NCBI GenBank assembly: GCA_023391635.1
Contig: JAEWAQ010000006.1
Location: forward strand, 1-37,576
DNA length: 37,576 bases
Direction of reading: 5' to 3'
Origin: Bacillota bacterium
GTDB lineage: Bacteria; Bacillota; Bacilli; Paenibacillales; Paenibacillaceae
The translations under genes were made by a program, and so were the position numbers. Below, in pieces: positions 15,727 through 25,776 of this stretch (its first letter is position 1; each line of letters begins with the position of its first letter). The notes below the pieces were generated by a model. The model did not search any database, had not been told where the DNA came from, and saw only the letters and a program-made list of their open reading frames with translations.

Positions 15727-17478
15727 ATGCCGGTAAAAATGACGATTTTTCGCAGATTGATCGTAATGCTGGCGCTGCTCATCGTGCCGATTCTCGCGCT
15801 GTATATGTATTCCTATCAGGTAAGCGTCGACGTCGTGCGCAACGAAGTCAAGGAGTCGAACCTGCAGCACTTGTCGTTCCTGCTGAAGCAAGCGGAAATG
15901 ACTGTGGATCAGCTGACGCTCGCAGCGAACACGATCGGGCGCTTCCAGGTGGTCGACGATTTGATCCATATCAATGAGAAATCTAGCAACTACGAGAAGG
16001 TCGAAATCAAGCAGGACATCATCGAGAAGCTGCGGCTGTCCGGGGCCTCCAGCAACTGGACGAACCAGTTCACCGTCTATGCTCCGTCGGCCGGTACGGG
16101 GGTGACGACGCTGAATGCGGCAAATTACGAATCCATGTTCGCGGACGACGCCATCACAAAGGAATGGAAGTATCGCGAAACGTCCGAGAACGACATGCCC
16201 GTCGAGCAGTTCGTCAGACATACCGTCTATCCTGGCTCGCGGCTGATCGTCGAAGTCAGCTTCACCGCGGACAACATCCGCAACATGCTCGACCAGATCA
16301 AGCTGAAGGGCAAGAACGATCCGTTCTTGTACCATCCGGGGGATCGTCCGATCCTGAACCGAACGGCGAACGGGCCGCTGGTCGCTGGCGTGGTCGACTA
16401 TTTGAACAGTTGGACCGCGGAAGAGAGGGACAAGGAGAGCGGTACCGAATACGTCCGGCTTCAAGGCCGTCAATATATGGTCAATTACGTCAAATCCGAG
16501 ACGCTCAATTGGGTGCTGGTCGATTACGTCCCGCTGGCATACCGGCTCAGTCCGATCAAGAACAGCTCGCTGCTCTTCTATGCCTGCATCGGTATGCTGC
16601 TGGCCATGAGCGTGGCGTTTGCCTTGCTGCTGTACCGCAACGTGCAGATGCCGGTGTCGCAGCTGCTGCATGGCGTTCGCAACATGGAACGCGGCCAGTT
16701 CTCCGTCCGGCTGTCCTACAAGCGCAAGAACGAATTCAGCTACCTGTTCCATCGATTCAATCAGATGGCCTCCCAGATCGAACAGCTGATCGAGAACGTG
16801 TTCGCCGAGCGGCTCCGCTCGAAGGAGGCGACGCTGAAGCAGCTGCAGTCCCAGATCAATCCGCATTTTCTGTACAATTCGCTGGCATTCATCAAGAGCA
16901 TGACGGAGCTCGGCGAGAAAGAGGCGGTCATCGCGATGACGCTGAACTTAAGCCGGTACTACCGCTATACGACGCGCGTGGAAAATCAGGAAGCGACGCT
17001 CGGCGAGGAAGTCGAGCTCGTGCGCAACTACTTGACCATCCAGAACCTGCAGATGCAGCGCTTCGAATTCGAACTCGACATCCCGGACGACATGCTGGAG
17101 ATCCGGATGCCGCTGCTGCTGCTGCAGCCGCTCGCGGAGAATGCGATCGAACACGGACTCGAGCCGCGGATGGAGTGGGGGCTGCTGCGGATTGCCGGAG
17201 AGCGGGACGGCGCGAACAATCGACTGATCGTGGAAGACAACGGCGTCGGCATGACGGACGAACAATTGACGGAGCTGCGCCGGCGGCTGGACACGCCACT
17301 GGAACAGGAGACGGGATGCGGATTATGGAATGTACACCAACGACTGAAATACCGGTTCGGCCCGGATGCGGGAGTCGATCTGTCGCCCTCCCCGCTTGGC
17401 GGGCTGCGCGCGACTATAAAATGGGAAATAATGGACGGAAAGGAGGGTTCTCATCATGCACCAAGTGCTGATCGTTGA
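15727..17478 (+). CDS. Sensor histidine kinase, YesM family
   Basis: A 583-residue membrane kinase. It has an N-terminal membrane segment (about 9-30), an extracellular sensing region (about 31-278), a second membrane segment (about 279-301), a HAMP linker (about 302-355), and the His_kinase block with phospho-acceptor H380 in QINPHFLYNSLAF. The ATP-binding domain follows, with N-box ENAIEHGLEPR and G-box VEDNGVGM. This family senses carbohydrates, often with a binding protein, and phosphorylates the regulator encoded next. ATG at 15727 with AGGAGG ahead. The regulator gene begins 23 bases before this gene ends, so the pair is co-translated. It diverges from one binding-protein gene and lies upstream of another. 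Confidence 0.95.
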   Translation: MPVKMTIFRRLIVMLALLIVPILALYMYSYQVSVDVVRNEVKESNLQHLSFLLKQAEMTVDQLTLAANTIGRFQVVDDLIHINEKSSNYEKVEIKQDIIEKLRLSGASSNWTNQFTVYAPSAGTGVTTLNAANYESMFADDAITKEWKYRETSENDMPVEQFVRHTVYPGSRLIVEVSFTADNIRNMLDQIKLKGKNDPFLYHPGDRPILNRTANGPLVAGVVDYLNSWTAEERDKESGTEYVRLQGRQYMVNYVKSETLNWVLVDYVPLAYRLSPIKNSSLLFYACIGMLLAMSVAFALLLYRNVQMPVSQLLHGVRNMERGQFSVRLSYKRKNEFSYLFHRFNQMASQIEQLIENVFAERLRSKEATLKQLQSQINPHFLYNSLAFIKSMTELGEKEAVIAMTLNLSRYYRYTTRVENQEATLGEEVELVRNYLTIQNLQMQRFEFELDIPDDMLEIRMPLLLLQPLAENAIEHGLEPRMEWGLLRIAGERDGANNRLIVEDNGVGMTDEQLTELRRRLDTPLEQETGCGLWNVHQRLKYRFGPDAGVDLSPSPLGGLRATIKWEIMDGKEGSHHAPSADR

Positions 17479-19081
17479 CGACCATCCCCATCAGGTGGAC
17501 AGCATGGCGCATACGCTGCCATGGAGCGAAATGGGCGTTGACCCGGTCCACAAAGCTTACTCTGCCTTAGAGGCACTGCAGACGCTTGATACCCATCCGG
17601 TGGACCTCGTCATTACCGACATCCGCATGCCCGCCATGTCGGGACTTGAGCTCATCCGCGAAATCCGCAAGCGCTGGAAGGACATCAAGATCATCCTGAT
17701 GTCCGGTTACGCCGATTTCGAATACGCCAAGGAGGCGTTGCAGCAGGACGTCGAGGACTACTTGCTGAAGCCGGTACCGAACGACGAGTTGATCCGGTCG
17801 ATTCGCGGCGTCCTCGACAAGAAGGCGGCCGAGTGGCAAGCCGTCGTGTCCAGCCAACGCGTATTGCAGACGTTCCGCCAGCATCTGCCCTCGCTGCGGA
17901 TGGCCTTGCTGCTGGAACTGCTGCAAGGCCGCCGCTGGCCGGAAAACTCGCTGAAGGAAAAACTCGACATGTACGGGATTCCTTTCTCCGTGCGGGAGAA
18001 GGCTGCGCTCGTGCTCGTCCGGCTGGAAGACCCCCCGGCCGATTACGACGATCGCAGCGTATCTCTGCTGGAATACGCGATCGCCAACATCGCCGAAGAG
18101 CTGATGCGCGGCGATTTCCGCATCTGGTACTGCCGGGACGAATACGGCTACCTGGCTCTTCTCGCCTGTCCGGACGAGCGGACGCGCGGCGCATCCGACG
18201 CAGAGCGGCAGCGCGCGCTGGAACAAAGCGCGGCGCTGCTGCAGCATTACGTCGGCATCTATCTGAAAGGCAGCGTCTCTACGCTGGTCAGCGATTGGTT
18301 CGAATTCCCCGACTCCGTCGCCGATCGCTATCAGCATTGCCTGTTCGCGTTCCGTCAGCGCATCGGGAACGAGCGGGCGTTCTTTATGACGCTGGGTGAT
18401 GCGGACGAAGACCGGCAAGCGGCTTTTCTGTCCAGTCTCTACGAGCAGCCGACGCTGAAGCAGGTCATCGAAGCCGGGCAATGGAACGAACTGCGCGCGA
18501 AGCTGGAGCGGATTTTCGAGGAGCTGCTGCAAGAGGAGTTTCAGTCCGAAGAGCACATTCTGGAGGCATACCTTGAAGTCTGCGGCATGCTCGCGTACAT
18601 TGCGCACAAAAATCGCAGACGGCTGGCCGAGCTGATCGGGGACGAATACGAGAAGATCGCCGGCGGCATGCCATTCAAGACCGTCAAGCCGCTGCGGGAA
18701 TGGACGTTCCGCATTGTGGATCGGTTATCCGAACTGATCGACCGGGAACGCCAGCACTCCCGCGCCGCCATCGTCTTGCAGGTGAACGAATTCGTGGCCA
18801 GCAACCTGAGTAAGGACGTATCGATCCAAACGGTGGCCCAGCACGTGTTTCTTCATCCGTCCTACTTGTCCCGCGTCTACAAGACAGAATCCGGCGAGAG
18901 CTTCAGCGATTACGTACTGCGCGTGCGGATGGAGAAAGCCGTCGCCTTGCTCAAAAACAAGGGGATGAAAGTGTACGATATTTCGAGCGAGCTCGGGTAC
19001 AGCCAGACACAGCACTTCATCAAGATGTTCAAAAAGCAGTTCGGCCTGACGCCTCAGGAGTACCGGGAACGCATGCTCTGA
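17456..19081 (+). CDS. Response regulator with AraC-type DNA-binding domain, YesN family
   Basis: A 541-residue transcription regulator. Residues 1-120 form the receiver domain: acidic pair D8/D9, phospho-acceptor D55 in VITDIRMP, conserved Lys in YLLKPV. A long middle region (about 125-435) links to a C-terminal AraC/XylS double helix-turn-helix (about 440-540) with the segments ISSELGYSQTQHFIKMFKK and GLTPQEYRE. It would activate nearby transport or hydrolase genes after phosphorylation by the kinase. The start codon lies inside the kinase gene behind AAGGAGGG. Probable targets are the divergent lipoprotein and the following binding protein, possibly the importer operon too (inference). Confidence 0.95.
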   Translation: MHQVLIVDDHPHQVDSMAHTLPWSEMGVDPVHKAYSALEALQTLDTHPVDLVITDIRMPAMSGLELIREIRKRWKDIKIILMSGYADFEYAKEALQQDVEDYLLKPVPNDELIRSIRGVLDKKAAEWQAVVSSQRVLQTFRQHLPSLRMALLLELLQGRRWPENSLKEKLDMYGIPFSVREKAALVLVRLEDPPADYDDRSVSLLEYAIANIAEELMRGDFRIWYCRDEYGYLALLACPDERTRGASDAERQRALEQSAALLQHYVGIYLKGSVSTLVSDWFEFPDSVADRYQHCLFAFRQRIGNERAFFMTLGDADEDRQAAFLSSLYEQPTLKQVIEAGQWNELRAKLERIFEELLQEEFQSEEHILEAYLEVCGMLAYIAHKNRRRLAELIGDEYEKIAGGMPFKTVKPLREWTFRIVDRLSELIDRERQHSRAAIVLQVNEFVASNLSKDVSIQTVAQHVFLHPSYLSRVYKTESGESFSDYVLRVRMEKAVALLKNKGMKVYDISSELGYSQTQHFIKMFKKQFGLTPQEYRERML

Positions 19082-19188
19082 AAGCTGCCGGGTAGCTCCC
19101 GCGAATGGAGATTATACTCATTCCGTAACCTTTCGAGCTGCAAATCGTCTATTCATTGACTATCGTTCTACATACGAGGAGGTAGCAC

Positions 19189-21057
19189 ATGAAACGCAAA
19201 GCTTTACGCAAGCCGGCTTTAGCCGGAGCCTCTGCCGTACTGGCAGCAGCGCTGACATGCGGCGTTCCCGCCGTCGTTGCATCCGCGCCGCCGGCGCCGG
19301 TCGGGCCTTGGGGCGAATCGTCCACTGCCCCAACCACTTCATGGCCTGCAGCGCTGGCCGACGTATCCGCGTACTTCCAAGATTACAGCGTTGCTTTCCC
19401 TTCCGCGCCGGTTATTGTCAACGAGAGAATGATGGTGCAAGGCGCGGTCTTGCTGCAAGGGCTCGGATATGAGATCGATTGGGATGCCGGAAATGGCAAG
19501 CTGACTGCGACACGGGATGGCAAACTATTATTCGTATTCGAAGCGGGTCGCTTGGAGGCGGAAATCGGCGGCATGACCGTTCCGGACTTGCCCGCAGCGC
19601 CGTTCGTCCGCGACGATCAGCTGTGGATCCCGCTGCGCGTAACGCTGGAATCTCTCGGCATGACGGTCGAATGGGACCCGGTGAACCGCATGGCCGTCGT
19701 GAAGGACCCGCAAGCGCTGCCGAAGTTCAGCGTCGCGGTCAAGGCCGCCGACCAGAGCGCGGCAGGACAACCAACCGAGCTGGAAGCCGCTTTGAAGGAA
19801 GCGCTGGAAGCCAACGCGAGCATCGACTTGATTTCCCCTGAGCATTACCGGGACAAGATCAACCTGATGATCGCCGCCGGCGATTTGAAGTCGCTCATGC
19901 TGATCCCGAATATCGGTCAATTCCCGGACAGCCTTATCCCGAGCATCGCGACGGACCTGACCGATCTGCTGGACGATTATCCGCGACTGAAAGAACTGGC
20001 AACGCAATCCGTGCTCGGCGGCTACACGTCCGACGGCCGCGTTTACGGTATCCCGCTCCCTCAGGACCCGCACGATGCGCCGTTTCCCGCCGTCAGGCAA
20101 GACTGGCTGAATGTGCTCAACCTTGCCCAGCCGAAGACGATGGACGAGATGTTCGAAGTGTTCAAAGCTTTCACCCATCACGACCCGGACGGCAACGGCA
20201 AGCACGATACCTACGGCATGACTGGATACACGACAGCCGCCGGACTAGGTTCGTTTGCCTGGGTGGAGCAAGCGTACACCGGCAGTCCCGAGCGTTTCTC
20301 GGTCCAGAACGGCCAAGTGGTGGACCATGCGGTCGGCGAGCAAGAAACCAAAGCGTTGCAGTGGCTGGCCCGAGCGTATGAGGAAGGGCTGATCGACAAG
20401 GAATTCGCGGTCATGACCATCGATCAGGCATCGAACAGGCTGCGAGGCAACCACGCCGGCGTCGCCTCGCTAAGTTTGGCAGAAGCTGCATCGCTGTCCT
20501 CAGGCAGCGTGGATTGGACGCCGCTGTCCGGCTTGAAGGCAGACGCTTCCAGCGCTCCGATTGCGCCGTGGGCAACGCAAGACGCCGGAACGTATATCGT
20601 GACGAAGATGTCCAAAGTCGAACCGAAACGCATCCTGGCGTGGTTGGAACGGGGTATCGAGATGTCCGAAGATAGGAAATGGGAAGAGGTTGAGGCGCCG
20701 GGAAGCACGCTCACCTCGTCGGATCGCTCCGCCCTGCGCAGCCTGTTCGGCTCCTCCGATCTGCAACAGGACGTCAGCGGTTTGCCCAACCTTTCCGACA
20801 CCGAGCGGGACGCTTATACGGCGGCAATCAAAACGTGGCAAGGGACTTCTTACGAAGGCACGAACGTTCCCGGCAGCGACCGCCTATGGAGCAGCGGCCA
20901 ATATGCGGACTTGAACAGCAAGCTGATCCAGATGAAGATCAAAGTCATCATGGGAGCGGCAACGATCGAGGAGTGGAACGGATACGTGAAAGAACTCGTC
21001 ACATCTGACGATTACAAACAGATGATGGCGGAACTGAACGGGTTGGTTGTAGAATAG
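19189..21057 (+). CDS. Solute-binding protein fused to a copper-amine-oxidase-like N-terminal domain
   Basis: A 622-residue exported protein. A signal peptide (about 1-32, ending VVASAPP) has no lipobox Cys. Residues about 75-170 match the copper amine oxidase N-terminal domain found on many Paenibacillus wall proteins: repeated VNERMMVQG, LLQGLGYEIDWD and WIPLRVTLESLGMTVEWD segments. Residues about 195-620 are an LplA-like solute-binding domain, recognisable from HDPDGNGKHDTYG and VYGIPLPQD, whose first strands look replaced or missing. The CuAO-like part probably gives attachment to the cell surface rather than catalysis. AGGAGG precedes the ATG. It follows the regulator by 107 bases with no clear terminator and may be co-transcribed; no permease is adjacent. 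Confidence 0.88.
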   Translation: MKRKALRKPALAGASAVLAAALTCGVPAVVASAPPAPVGPWGESSTAPTTSWPAALADVSAYFQDYSVAFPSAPVIVNERMMVQGAVLLQGLGYEIDWDAGNGKLTATRDGKLLFVFEAGRLEAEIGGMTVPDLPAAPFVRDDQLWIPLRVTLESLGMTVEWDPVNRMAVVKDPQALPKFSVAVKAADQSAAGQPTELEAALKEALEANASIDLISPEHYRDKINLMIAAGDLKSLMLIPNIGQFPDSLIPSIATDLTDLLDDYPRLKELATQSVLGGYTSDGRVYGIPLPQDPHDAPFPAVRQDWLNVLNLAQPKTMDEMFEVFKAFTHHDPDGNGKHDTYGMTGYTTAAGLGSFAWVEQAYTGSPERFSVQNGQVVDHAVGEQETKALQWLARAYEEGLIDKEFAVMTIDQASNRLRGNHAGVASLSLAEAASLSSGSVDWTPLSGLKADASSAPIAPWATQDAGTYIVTKMSKVEPKRILAWLERGIEMSEDRKWEEVEAPGSTLTSSDRSALRSLFGSSDLQQDVSGLPNLSDTERDAYTAAIKTWQGTSYEGTNVPGSDRLWSSGQYADLNSKLIQMKIKVIMGAATIEEWNGYVKELVTSDDYKQMMAELNGLVVE

Positions 21058-21080
21058 TCTCTCTCATCCCATTCCACATC

Positions 21081-21114
21081 AAAACGGTTCGGATGCGCGC
21101 ATCCGAACCGTTTT
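21081..21114. terminator. Two-way intrinsic terminator, perfect 17-bp palindrome
   Basis: A 34-base perfect palindrome with arms AAAACGGTTCGGATGCG and its exact complement. The A runs and T runs at its outer edges make U tracts on both strands, so it can end both the plus-strand binding-protein gene (stop at 21057) and the minus-strand giant hydrolase gene (stop at 21181), which converge on it. Confidence 0.88.
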
Positions 21115-21180
21115 GATTACGCCCTCCTATCCATTACACTAAGCCTGAAAATAGCTAGTTATTTGCGATTCCATACATGT

Positions 21181-24100
21181 TCAATTCACCGTCAGATCGT
21201 CAAAGCTGACAAAAGATCCGTCGGACTTCAATCCGATCTCCCCCGACACGAAAACCGAATCTGTAGCAGTCGAGGTAGCAGTTATGGTACCGTCGTTCAA
21301 GGTGAAGGCCAAATTGTTTCCGTTCGCGACAATTTTGAAGAATATGCTGTCCCCGGTCGGCGGATCGTACGTGACGGTCGTTCCGATCTGCGTGAATACG
21401 TTGTTGACGCACTTGTAGATCGTCATCACATTCGAGTTGTACCCGATATTGGCTTGATAATAATTGCTCTGGTCCTGGTAGCGGAAAAGGATGGCGGCAT
21501 CGCCTTGTGCAGTCCCGAGAAATCTCAGGTTGCCGGTATAGGTGAAGTTGCCGAAATCTTCTTCGGTGTAATGGGTCAGCCCGACCAGCGGCGTACCCGG
21601 CAGCGATACCGGGAAATTCAGCTCGAAGCCGTATTGGGTCGTCCCATATACGTTCCAGCCGCCCATGTACGCGCTCCAGCCTTGCGCCTGATTGTCGTCG
21701 AAATTTTCCATGTAGCCCGACGGCTCCCACACTTCGACAGAATCGAAGTCGGCTTTGGAAGACGCAACCTTAAGGCCGATTTTGCCCGTATCGAACGTAG
21801 AGTCGATAGCCGATGACACCTTCACGTTCACTCCGTCATCCACCGTGAACGTCAGCGCATCGCCGATCGCCGTAATCGTATAGTTCACATCGCTGTTGAT
21901 CGGAGCCGTATACGGCACTTGCTTGCCGATCATTGTAAATGTATTGTTGCTGGCCGTATAGCGGTAGATCGTCATGAACGGCGAGCCTCCGCCGCGGCTG
22001 ATATGCGCCTGATAGAATCCGCCCGTCCCCGGCGTCGTATCGTAACGGAACACGATATCCGTGTCCAAAGCTTGGGCGGGATCCGTATATTTCAGGGTTC
22101 CCTTGTACACGAAGTCGGCGAAGTCCGCCCCGTTGTAGTAAGACATCGCATTGCCGTTGCCGTCCATGTTGGCGCGATAGGCACCGCCGACAAATGTGAA
22201 CGTGCCGAAATTCGTCACCCAATCGGGCGCCGTGCCGGCGTTGAAATCCTGTGCATAGACCGGCGTGGCCGCCGGAGGTGCAGGAGGCGCGCTCCCCGCC
22301 GAAGTGATCGTATAGATGGGCCGGATCTGCCCGTTTCGCGTCGTGATTGCATTGTCGACCACACTGTAATTCGGATAGGTGAAATCGATGATGCCTTCCA
22401 CGGAGGCAGTGCCGCCGTACGCCGCAAGAATTGAAGCGCCGCCTCCCGTAATCTGCAGCGAACGTCCGCTCACGATATTCCACGTTCCCGTTACCCCGGC
22501 AATTGGCGCGATCGCCGCAAGCGCAGGCGTCTGGGTTTGCAGCGCCGTCATGCTTGTGCTGATGCCGATCGTTACGGGATCCATATTGACTCTCCCCACT
22601 TCAACGAGAACGCGCGCCGTCCGCTCGTTCAAGGACGCGGTAACGACCGTTGCACCGACCGCGACAGGCGTAATGATCCCCGACGCCGATACCGTGGCTG
22701 CCGCCGGATTGGAAGAAGTATAGGTCACGGTTGAGGTGACATCCGTCTCCACGATGTTCTTGTCTACGGCGTGAACGTTAAGCGCATGCGTACCGCTGAC
22801 CGTATCGAATCTGACGTAACCGTCGCTGTTCGTAAACCAGATATCGCGGACAATGTTGGCCGACGTTTCGTTCACATTCACGGCCAACAGGGCTTTGCTG
22901 CCCATGTAGGACGCCTCGATGGATACGGCTCCGTCGTTCACGCCCGTGATCAGCCCGGTTGAAGCGTTAACCGTCGCAATGTTGGTCCCCTTGGACATCC
23001 ACGTGGCCGAACTCGCGCCAAGCGGAGCAGTCGAACCGTCCTTACGCACAATCGTCAGCGTCGACGGAGTGAATGCCGCTCCCTTGTTCACCGATTGCTG
23101 CGGCGTGCTGAATTCGATGCGGTCAAACGTGTTCGCGGCCACAACTTGAACCGTCTTGGTCGTCGTTTTGCCCCCGGCGGCAGCCGTGATCGTCGCCGTG
23201 CCGACGCCGACGCCGGTTACCTTGCCGGTGCTGTCGACCGTGGCCACAGCCGCATTGCTGGTGCTGTAGCTGACAGAATAATTCACGGCCAAGTCGAAGT
23301 TGTCGATTGTCATGATGTCCGGATCCAACTGGAACGTGGCTGCTGCCGGATTGGGCGGCGCGGGCGACGCGGGAACAAGTATCACCGGCTTCGGATAACG
23401 GGTAAGACTGTCAAACTGATGGATGAGTTCTCCACCATGCGGTATCGGACGATACATTTGCAAAGCGGCTCGAGTCCCCAAATAGAACACATAAGTTCTT
23501 GTAGACGCCAATGCGGGCATCGTGAGCGTATTGCCGGTCACGGTATACTCAGTATCGCTTGGAACTTCATATACTGTGCCGTTGTTGGGAAAATTGATCG
23601 TTCTGGCGCCGCTTCCGCCAGGAATGGTTAAGGCCAGGAAGTGACTGTTCGCGCTGACGAAGGAATTATCGGTATTGTAGATGGATACGCCGGCATCTGC
23701 CGCGATCCCACGCAAAATCGCGGGCGTCAGCAGACTGATATCGTCCGAGAAATAGGACATCCACGTCCCCTTGTTCGATTTGATCGCTGTTATTTTTCCG
23801 TCGGGCGCGCTGCTCAGCGTGGTGTCTCCGCTGCCGGCCACGGCGAACATATGCGGTCTGGCTGCGTTCGTGAACGAGGTGAACAACTGATTCACGTTCG
23901 ACACCTGGGTCAGATTGCCGATCGGATCGACAAGGCCTTGTCCATAGCTGACTTGCGGAGAGTTGATACTTGAGCTCGCCAGCCTCAGATCAAGCCCGGT
24001 CACCGCGTTCGAAGCTGTGTAGGACGCGGTTCCCGTATCAAGATCGATCAAGCCCGGCGTCTTGATCCATACCAACGCCTTGCCCCCCGTCTTCAGATTG

Positions 24101-25710
24101 CTCAACGCCGTGCGCTGGGCGGAAGTGAGCGCGTAGGCGTTCGCAAAAATATACATTTTGTATCCTCCGGCCAATCCGTCCACGACATCGTCGATCGAAA
24201 TGACGTCGACCGGCGCGCCGATTTTGCCCAGATGCGTGCGGAAATAGCCCAAATCCTCGTTGAAGCTGTATCGGTTATCCATGGTCGCCGCTCCCGGCGT
24301 CTGATAAAACTGGCTTGTCTCGTCCAATACGAGCGCAATCTCGGTCGTATCCGCCTGCGCGATGACGTTGGCGGCTTCGGCCAATTGCTGCATCAGCGCC
24401 AGCTCGTATGCCAGCCCCGGCGTGCTGGTCTGGCCCGTGCCATAGTTGTCGTACCACCACAGTCCAACCCGCTTCGTCAACGCTGTCATGAAGTTTTTCC
24501 ACAGCAGCGCCTTACTGTCGCTGAAGTCATAGACGTACTGATATCCGTCGTCGATCGGCGTGGAGTCGGCATAAGTCGGGCTATCGTCTTCGCCAAACCA
24601 CAGCTTGTTATGTTTCTTGGCCGAATCCGCAAAGCCGTGCCACCCCGAATAACCATCCAAAGTCCGATGATGATAGGCATACGGAGCCGCCAGAAAATCA
24701 TAGGCATTCGAATTCAGCAGCTTATCGAACGCGAGACTGCCGGAAATATTGCCGCGATAGGCCGTTTCCATCGTGTAACCGTAAGGAATGCCGACAAGTC
24801 GGGTGTCGTTGGTCTCATCCTTTACCACGGAACATAAATATTCGATGGCTTGCACGACCATTTCCGAGTCGTAGGTCATGAAATCGATGACATCCTGGTG
24901 CAGGGCCGGATCGAGAAACGGCCCCGTGGTGACGCTGGCCGGAATCACGGCCGTATCCAGCGTCAGCGTCGGCTCGTTCCAGGCCGTTCGGATCGCCGCA
25001 TCCGTCCCGTATTTGGCTTTCAGCCAATTGCGGAAGCCTATCTGGTTTCCGAGACTGCGGTCGAAATCCGGGGTAGGACTTGCGAACAGATTGGCGTCGA
25101 TCCACTCGCCGGTGCCTCCGGCCGTCAGCATGTAGCCGAGAATCCGATCGCGGTATTTGCTGTAATTGAAGTCCCGAACAATTTCCCGAACTTTGAGTCC
25201 GGCCATCTGCCGCCACTTCAGCGAGCCCATGGATGCCGTGATTTTGAATGTAGCGTCGGTGTTCGCTTCGTTGTCCGCATTAGGAACAAATCCGAAATCG
25301 GTCGGGCTTTGCACCCAAATGGACATGACGAAATAAGCCTTGGGGTCTTTGGCCAAAATCTCGTCAAGCACGGGCGTCCAGTCCTCGAGGGTTTCATAGC
25401 CGGAGGCTCGAGGTTGATAGATATGAATGCCCGCATATTTCGCGCCTTCTTCATAGCTCGGATAGGGCTGGAAATCCGGCGTGTCCGGTGCAAACTTCCA
25501 TTGCGTGAACATGGTCGCCGGCGTCCTTTCCCCGTTTATGTATAAGGCCGGCGCGCTACTGGACGAATTGACTTCGACGGTATTCAGCCGCAAGTTCGGT
25601 TGATCGAGCACCGATGCTTCCGCCTTCGGCGGCGACAATGGAACCAACCCGGCTGCCAGCAGCAAACTCAACAACGCAACCCAACATTTAACGTACATCC
25701 TTCTTGACAT
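21181..25710 (-). CDS. Secreted 1509-residue multidomain glycoside hydrolase (GH42-like barrel, Ig-like and lectin-like domains)
   Basis: Signal peptide 1-32 (cleavage after AEA), so exported. Residues about 50-440 form a TIM-barrel hydrolase of the GH42/clan-A kind: likely acid/base E202 in GGTGEWID and likely nucleophile E374 in LWFGEDDS. About 455-700 resembles the GH42 trimerisation domain (IALVLDET, DVISIDDVVDGLAGGYKMYIF). Three Ig-like (Big_2-type) domains follow (about 785-1050), a linker, then two related concanavalin-A-like modules (about 1180-1345 and 1348-1509), both with an FRY..YQA..G....MTIY pattern. The exact family and sugar are uncertain; a galactose-type or modified-sugar polymer is plausible. 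ATG at 25710 follows AGGAGG by eight bases. It is last in the catabolic gene run and has its own upstream region with a cre match. Confidence 0.85.
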   Translation of the reverse strand: MSRRMYVKCWVALLSLLLAAGLVPLSPPKAEASVLDQPNLRLNTVEVNSSSSAPALYINGERTPATMFTQWKFAPDTPDFQPYPSYEEGAKYAGIHIYQPRASGYETLEDWTPVLDEILAKDPKAYFVMSIWVQSPTDFGFVPNADNEANTDATFKITASMGSLKWRQMAGLKVREIVRDFNYSKYRDRILGYMLTAGGTGEWIDANLFASPTPDFDRSLGNQIGFRNWLKAKYGTDAAIRTAWNEPTLTLDTAVIPASVTTGPFLDPALHQDVIDFMTYDSEMVVQAIEYLCSVVKDETNDTRLVGIPYGYTMETAYRGNISGSLAFDKLLNSNAYDFLAAPYAYHHRTLDGYSGWHGFADSAKKHNKLWFGEDDSPTYADSTPIDDGYQYVYDFSDSKALLWKNFMTALTKRVGLWWYDNYGTGQTSTPGLAYELALMQQLAEAANVIAQADTTEIALVLDETSQFYQTPGAATMDNRYSFNEDLGYFRTHLGKIGAPVDVISIDDVVDGLAGGYKMYIFANAYALTSAQRTALSNLKTGGKALVWIKTPGLIDLDTGTASYTASNAVTGLDLRLASSSINSPQVSYGQGLVDPIGNLTQVSNVNQLFTSFTNAARPHMFAVAGSGDTTLSSAPDGKITAIKSNKGTWMSYFSDDISLLTPAILRGIAADAGVSIYNTDNSFVSANSHFLALTIPGGSGARTINFPNNGTVYEVPSDTEYTVTGNTLTMPALASTRTYVFYLGTRAALQMYRPIPHGGELIHQFDSLTRYPKPVILVPASPAPPNPAAATFQLDPDIMTIDNFDLAVNYSVSYSTSNAAVATVDSTGKVTGVGVGTATITAAAGGKTTTKTVQVVAANTFDRIEFSTPQQSVNKGAAFTPSTLTIVRKDGSTAPLGASSATWMSKGTNIATVNASTGLITGVNDGAVSIEASYMGSKALLAVNVNETSANIVRDIWFTNSDGYVRFDTVSGTHALNVHAVDKNIVETDVTSTVTYTSSNPAAATVSASGIITPVAVGATVVTASLNERTARVLVEVGRVNMDPVTIGISTSMTALQTQTPALAAIAPIAGVTGTWNIVSGRSLQITGGGASILAAYGGTASVEGIIDFTYPNYSVVDNAITTRNGQIRPIYTITSAGSAPPAPPAATPVYAQDFNAGTAPDWVTNFGTFTFVGGAYRANMDGNGNAMSYYNGADFADFVYKGTLKYTDPAQALDTDIVFRYDTTPGTGGFYQAHISRGGGSPFMTIYRYTASNNTFTMIGKQVPYTAPINSDVNYTITAIGDALTFTVDDGVNVKVSSAIDSTFDTGKIGLKVASSKADFDSVEVWEPSGYMENFDDNQAQGWSAYMGGWNVYGTTQYGFELNFPVSLPGTPLVGLTHYTEEDFGNFTYTGNLRFLGTAQGDAAILFRYQDQSNYYQANIGYNSNVMTIYKCVNNVFTQIGTTVTYDPPTGDSIFFKIVANGNNLAFTLNDGTITATSTATDSVFVSGEIGLKSDGSFVSFDDLTVN

Positions 25711-25776
25711 AATCTTTCCCTCCTTTTTTTTCAGAGAGCGGGCATCTCTTGCCCATTGTCGAACAGATCGGCAAGT

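Noticed and set aside
15493..16866. Long N-terminal extension of the LplA-type lipoprotein
   Set aside because: It is the complement of the kinase gene; the ATG at 15492 gives an RBS and a perfect lipoprotein signal.
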